A program made the translations under genes and the position numbers. From the NCBI RefSeq assembly GCF_019991125.1, contig NZ_JAGENB010000001.1:124001-188000 (forward strand): DNA of 64,000 nt, in the 5' to 3' direction. Positions 62,003-64,000 of this stretch are shown here, in pieces. The stretch's first letter is position 1. Every line of letters begins with the position of its first letter. The notes beneath the pieces are model-generated. The model saw only the letters and a program-made list of their open reading frames with translations. It did no database searches and was not told the DNA's origin. Origin of the DNA: Phyllobacterium calauticae (GTDB taxonomy: Bacteria; Pseudomonadota; Alphaproteobacteria; Rhizobiales; Rhizobiaceae).

Positions 62003-62530
62003 ATGGCTACCAAATCATTGCAGACGATCAAACGCGCGCCCACCGCAACGCCCACCGATCTCGGCGCGGACGCGACCCGCGACATCGCAGCCGCCGTCAA
62101 CGCGCTGCTCGCCGATACCTTCGCGCTCTACATGAAAACGAAAAACTTCCATTGGCATATGAGCGGGCCGCATTTTCGCGATTATCACCTGATGCTGGAT
62201 GAACAGGGCGCCCAGATTTTTGACATGACCGACGTTCTGGCGGAGCGCGTGCGCAAGATCGGCGGCACAACATTGCGCTCCATCGGGCAGATTTCCGCCC
62301 AGCAGCGCCTGCTCGACAACGACGCCAATTTCGTGACGCCTGAGGACATGCTGGCCGAACTGCGCGACGACACGAAGAGCTTTATCAGCTATCTGCGGCA
62401 GGTGCATGAGCTTTGCAGCGAATACCATGACAGTGCCACCACGAGCATCATCGAGAATTACATCGATGAATCCGAGCGCCGCCACTGGTTCCTGTTCGAA
62501 GCAACCCGCACCGGTCCTGCCAGCGTCTGA
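62003..62530 (+). CDS. dps: Dps-family ferritin-like DNA-protection protein
   Basis: Dodecameric ferroxidase that stores iron and shields DNA in stress. 175 residues, GAGGAG seven bases upstream. Ferroxidase pattern KTKNFHWHMSGPHFRDYHLM, LDEQGAQIFDMTDVLAERVR, and IDESERRHWFLFEATR. The N-terminal about 25 residues are basic and flexible (KSLQTIKRAPTATPTD), suited to DNA binding. A terminator follows. Confidence 0.93.
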   Translation: MATKSLQTIKRAPTATPTDLGADATRDIAAAVNALLADTFALYMKTKNFHWHMSGPHFRDYHLMLDEQGAQIFDMTDVLAERVRKIGGTTLRSIGQISAQQRLLDNDANFVTPEDMLAELRDDTKSFISYLRQVHELCSEYHDSATTSIIENYIDESERRHWFLFEATRTGPASV

Positions 62531-62555
62531 TGTGCTGAAAACGGTTTTATCGACA

Positions 62556-62613
62556 GAACGGCATGAACAGCGCCTCTATCGGCAACAGGGGTTCATGCCG
62601 TTCAATCCTTTTA
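62556..62613 (+). terminator. Terminator of dps
   Basis: Perfect 13-bp stem GAACGGCATGAAC (62556-62568) and GTTCATGCCGTTC (62591-62603) with a 22-nt loop, then AATCCTTTT. The long loop is unusual; CCTCTATCGG inside it may pair weakly with itself. Confidence 0.7.
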
Positions 62614-62820
62614 ATCGTTCGCCTTGGTCATTTTCGCGCGTTTGTCGCGGTTTTGCGTATCGGCAATCAGGGCTTCCACGGCGGAAATGTTCAACGCCAG
62701 TGTGGCTATCCTTTTCAAGGTATTATTGTCAGGAAAAGCATTGGTCTTTGCAGTCAAAATTATCAACTCTTTTTGAGCATGGCTCAACCTTGATAATAAT
62801 GCCCCAAGCTCGTCCTGCAT
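62611..62820 (-). CDS. Hypothetical 69-residue helical protein
   Basis: The start at ATG 62820 (MQDELGALLSRLSHAQKELI) has GGGGAAG just upstream; a longer version from 62856 is possible. Amphipathic helices (ILTAKTNAFPDNNTLKRIAT, LALNISAVEALIADTQNRDK) and a basic tail (RAKMTKAND). No family recognised. It converges on dps and lies beside an AT-rich island, so it could be recently acquired. Confidence 0.5.
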   Translation of the reverse strand: MQDELGALLSRLSHAQKELIILTAKTNAFPDNNTLKRIATLALNISAVEALIADTQNRDKRAKMTKAND

Positions 62821-63350
62821 AACTTCCCCATCTTCTTTAAGAATCAAAAATTCCATAAACTGTTTACTTAGCTGATATCCCGGTGTTCGCAACCCCTAAG
62901 AGTTGCGAAAGTCTCACTAAAAAACCACATTAAATCGAATTAACTATCATAATTCTAATGATAGGTTTAATCATAGCCCATCACAGAAATTCATAACAAA
63001 AAGACAAAACAACATAAAAAATGAGCATTGTTACAAAATCAATTCTAATATGATAAAGATATATCTGAATTAAAACTTTATACTACACATCGTTTAGAAG
63101 AAAATATTTGCATTACTGTGACAATTCAAAGCATCTTCCTCCAGATTCTCCCGAATGTGCAGCCGCCCCCTGAAATCAGGCCGGTAACTCAGACCTGCCG
63201 GGTTGCCGCGACGCTCCCATGACAACAATGCCCCCTCACCGCGATACAGTCTAACGGCCAGGTTGCAATCACAGCAATAATCTCGTCCTGATTGCGTCAA
63301 TAATGTGGAATTGCCGAAGAAGAGTGTTCAGCGTCGAACCGGCAGCCGTA
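62821..63350. other. AT-rich non-coding island
   Basis: About 530 bp. From about 62895 to 63115 the sequence is strongly AT-rich against the GC-rich surroundings, with A-runs and the related strings AATTCTAATGATAGG and AATTCTAATATGATAAAG about 90 bp apart. The right part (63120-63350) returns to normal composition. No gene with a ribosome-binding site was found. Confidence 0.6.
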
Positions 63351-63563
63351 TCAATGGCACGGCTGGTTCGAGTGCCGCAGGAGTACCTGCAGCCGCTTCA
63401 GGCGATAACAGCAGGCGATCCCGGCTACGTCCTGGCGCGTGAGACCGGCATCGCGCAGCAAATGTTCACCCGGCTTGCGCGACAGTACCGCGAGTTGGCG
63501 AGCCTCGCGATCAGCGATCCGCAAACCCTTCCAAAGATTTGAAAACAAGCAGAAAACAGACAT
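63351..63563 (-). CDS. DUF1127-like small protein
   Basis: The start at ATG 63563 (MSVFCLFSNLWKGLRIADRE) gives 70 residues. The segment EARQLAVLSRKPGEHLLRDA, GLTRQDVAGI matches the DUF1127 core (L(S)xx(x)LLxDIGLTRxD). These small Arg-rich proteins bind RNA in some Rhizobiales. It is divergent from a LysR gene 110 bp away, an arrangement often seen for this family. The ribosome-binding site is weak. Confidence 0.6.
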   Translation of the reverse strand: MSVFCLFSNLWKGLRIADREARQLAVLSRKPGEHLLRDAGLTRQDVAGIACCYRLKRLQVLLRHSNQPCH

Positions 63564-63673
63564 GGAGCTGGTCTCGAATGGCGAATAGTCACCATGCTTG
63601 ACGCAAGCATTGACATACATCAAACGAATAGAAATTATGCCTGTCATTCGAAATTTTAATTGCAGGAAACACC

Positions 63674-64000
63674 ATGAACCCGCCGCTCGACAGCGATCTG
63701 CTCCGCACGTTCCTGGCCGTGGCAACGGCCGGCAATGTCACCCGCGCGGCGGAAAGGATCGGGCGCACGCAATCGGCCGTGAGCGTCCAGATCAAGCGGC
63801 TTGAGGAGGTTCTGGGAGAAAGCGTTTTTGCCCGCGGCTCGCGCGGCGTTGCGCTGACCGCGCAGGGCGAAGCACTGCTCGTCAACGCGCAGCGCATCGT
63901 CGCGCTGCTGGATGAAACCATGGCGACGATCCGGGCCAAGCCGCTTGGCGGCCCCGTGCGGATCGGCCTTCCCGAAGAATATGGCTACACGATCCTGCCG
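63674..64000 (+). CDS. LysR-family transcriptional regulator (partial, N-terminal 109 codons)
   Basis: AGGA six bases before the ATG. The winged-helix domain is complete: LDSDLLRTFLAVATAGNVTR, AAERIGRTQSAVSVQIKRLE, GESVFARGSRGVALTAQGEA, followed by the start of the effector domain (GGPVRIGLPEEYGYTILP). The gene runs off the right edge. It is divergent from the DUF1127 gene. Confidence 0.92.
   Translation, partial: MNPPLDSDLLRTFLAVATAGNVTRAAERIGRTQSAVSVQIKRLEEVLGESVFARGSRGVALTAQGEALLVNAQRIVALLDETMATIRAKPLGGPVRIGLPEEYGYTILP

Noticed and set aside
63094-63300. Minus-strand 68-codon frame with N-terminal Cys residues
   Set aside because: Needs a TTG start with no ribosome-binding site and runs into the AT-rich island; no recognisable pattern.
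63303-63542. Plus-strand frame opposite the DUF1127-like gene
   Set aside because: The DUF1127 core motif on the minus strand explains the region better.
1-64000. CRISPR array, rRNA operon, intact prophage or intact insertion sequence
   Set aside because: No regularly spaced repeats, rRNA sequence, phage structural genes or complete transposase genes were found by reading both strands.

Overview
The window is high-GC DNA from an alphaproteobacterium of the order Hyphomicrobiales (Rhizobiales), most likely in or near the Brucella/Ochrobactrum/Phyllobacterium group. The assignment rests on gene content: a divergent pair of Omp2-type porins, the housekeeping block rpoZ-rsh-pyrE-DUF2062-acpS-lepB-rnc-era-recO, dapA and smpB beside rpoZ, a small omega subunit, and a single long RelA/SpoT homologue. 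Assignment below order level is inference.

Layout. 1-5100: a minus-strand cofactor run nadA-nadB-nadC-panC-panB (NAD and pantothenate synthesis) behind one inverted-repeat operator. 5300-11600: transport and accessory genes (small lipoprotein, MFS carrier, secreted GH5 glycosidase, a galactitol-type PTS IIC-IIA-IIB set, a MarR/DUF1330 pair sharing a palindromic operator). 11600-26200: core genes, namely a thioesterase, recO, era, rnc, lepB, acpS, DUF2062, pyrE, rsh, rpoZ, a NYN-domain protein, a family 5 uracil-DNA glycosylase, smpB, dapA, a soluble lytic transglycosylase and an alpha/beta hydrolase. 26200-31000: an envelope block with a membrane-anchored helix-hairpin-helix protein, a 31-residue membrane protein, a BON-domain protein, and two divergent porins whose 5' ends form a 194-bp inverted repeat around an SMR drug exporter. 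31000-38900: accessory DNA with a frame-disrupted integrase, a PagL-like lipid A deacylase, a methyltransferase, small exported proteins, tRNA-Ser(GCT), a SnoaL/MarR pair with twin operators, a VOC protein and three paralogous mini-XRE regulators.

38900-50050: two drug-export loci, each with its own TetR regulator. The first matches the E. coli cecR-ybhGFSR arrangement (regulator, HlyD adaptor, double ATPase, two permeases) and has a promoter placed so close that the first mRNA may be leaderless. The second is a BepR/BepDE-like RND system with two identical-arm palindromes flanking its promoter. 50050-55300: small and poorly known envelope proteins, including two overlapping candidate mini-membrane proteins with non-ATG starts, then MsrQ, a PLP aminotransferase and DUF423. 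55500-61800: leucine/isovalerate catabolism (TetR, isovaleryl-CoA dehydrogenase, both methylcrotonyl-CoA carboxylase subunits), interrupted by an AbrB-PIN toxin-antitoxin pair. 62000-64000: Dps, a small unknown protein, an AT-rich non-coding island, a DUF1127 gene and the start of a divergent LysR regulator.

No CRISPR array, rRNA, intact prophage or intact insertion sequence was seen. The least explained items are the three-gene mini-XRE cluster, the overlapping micro-ORFs at 50310-50527, the hairpin-flanked micro-ORF near 33123-33266, and the toxin-antitoxin pair inside a catabolic operon.
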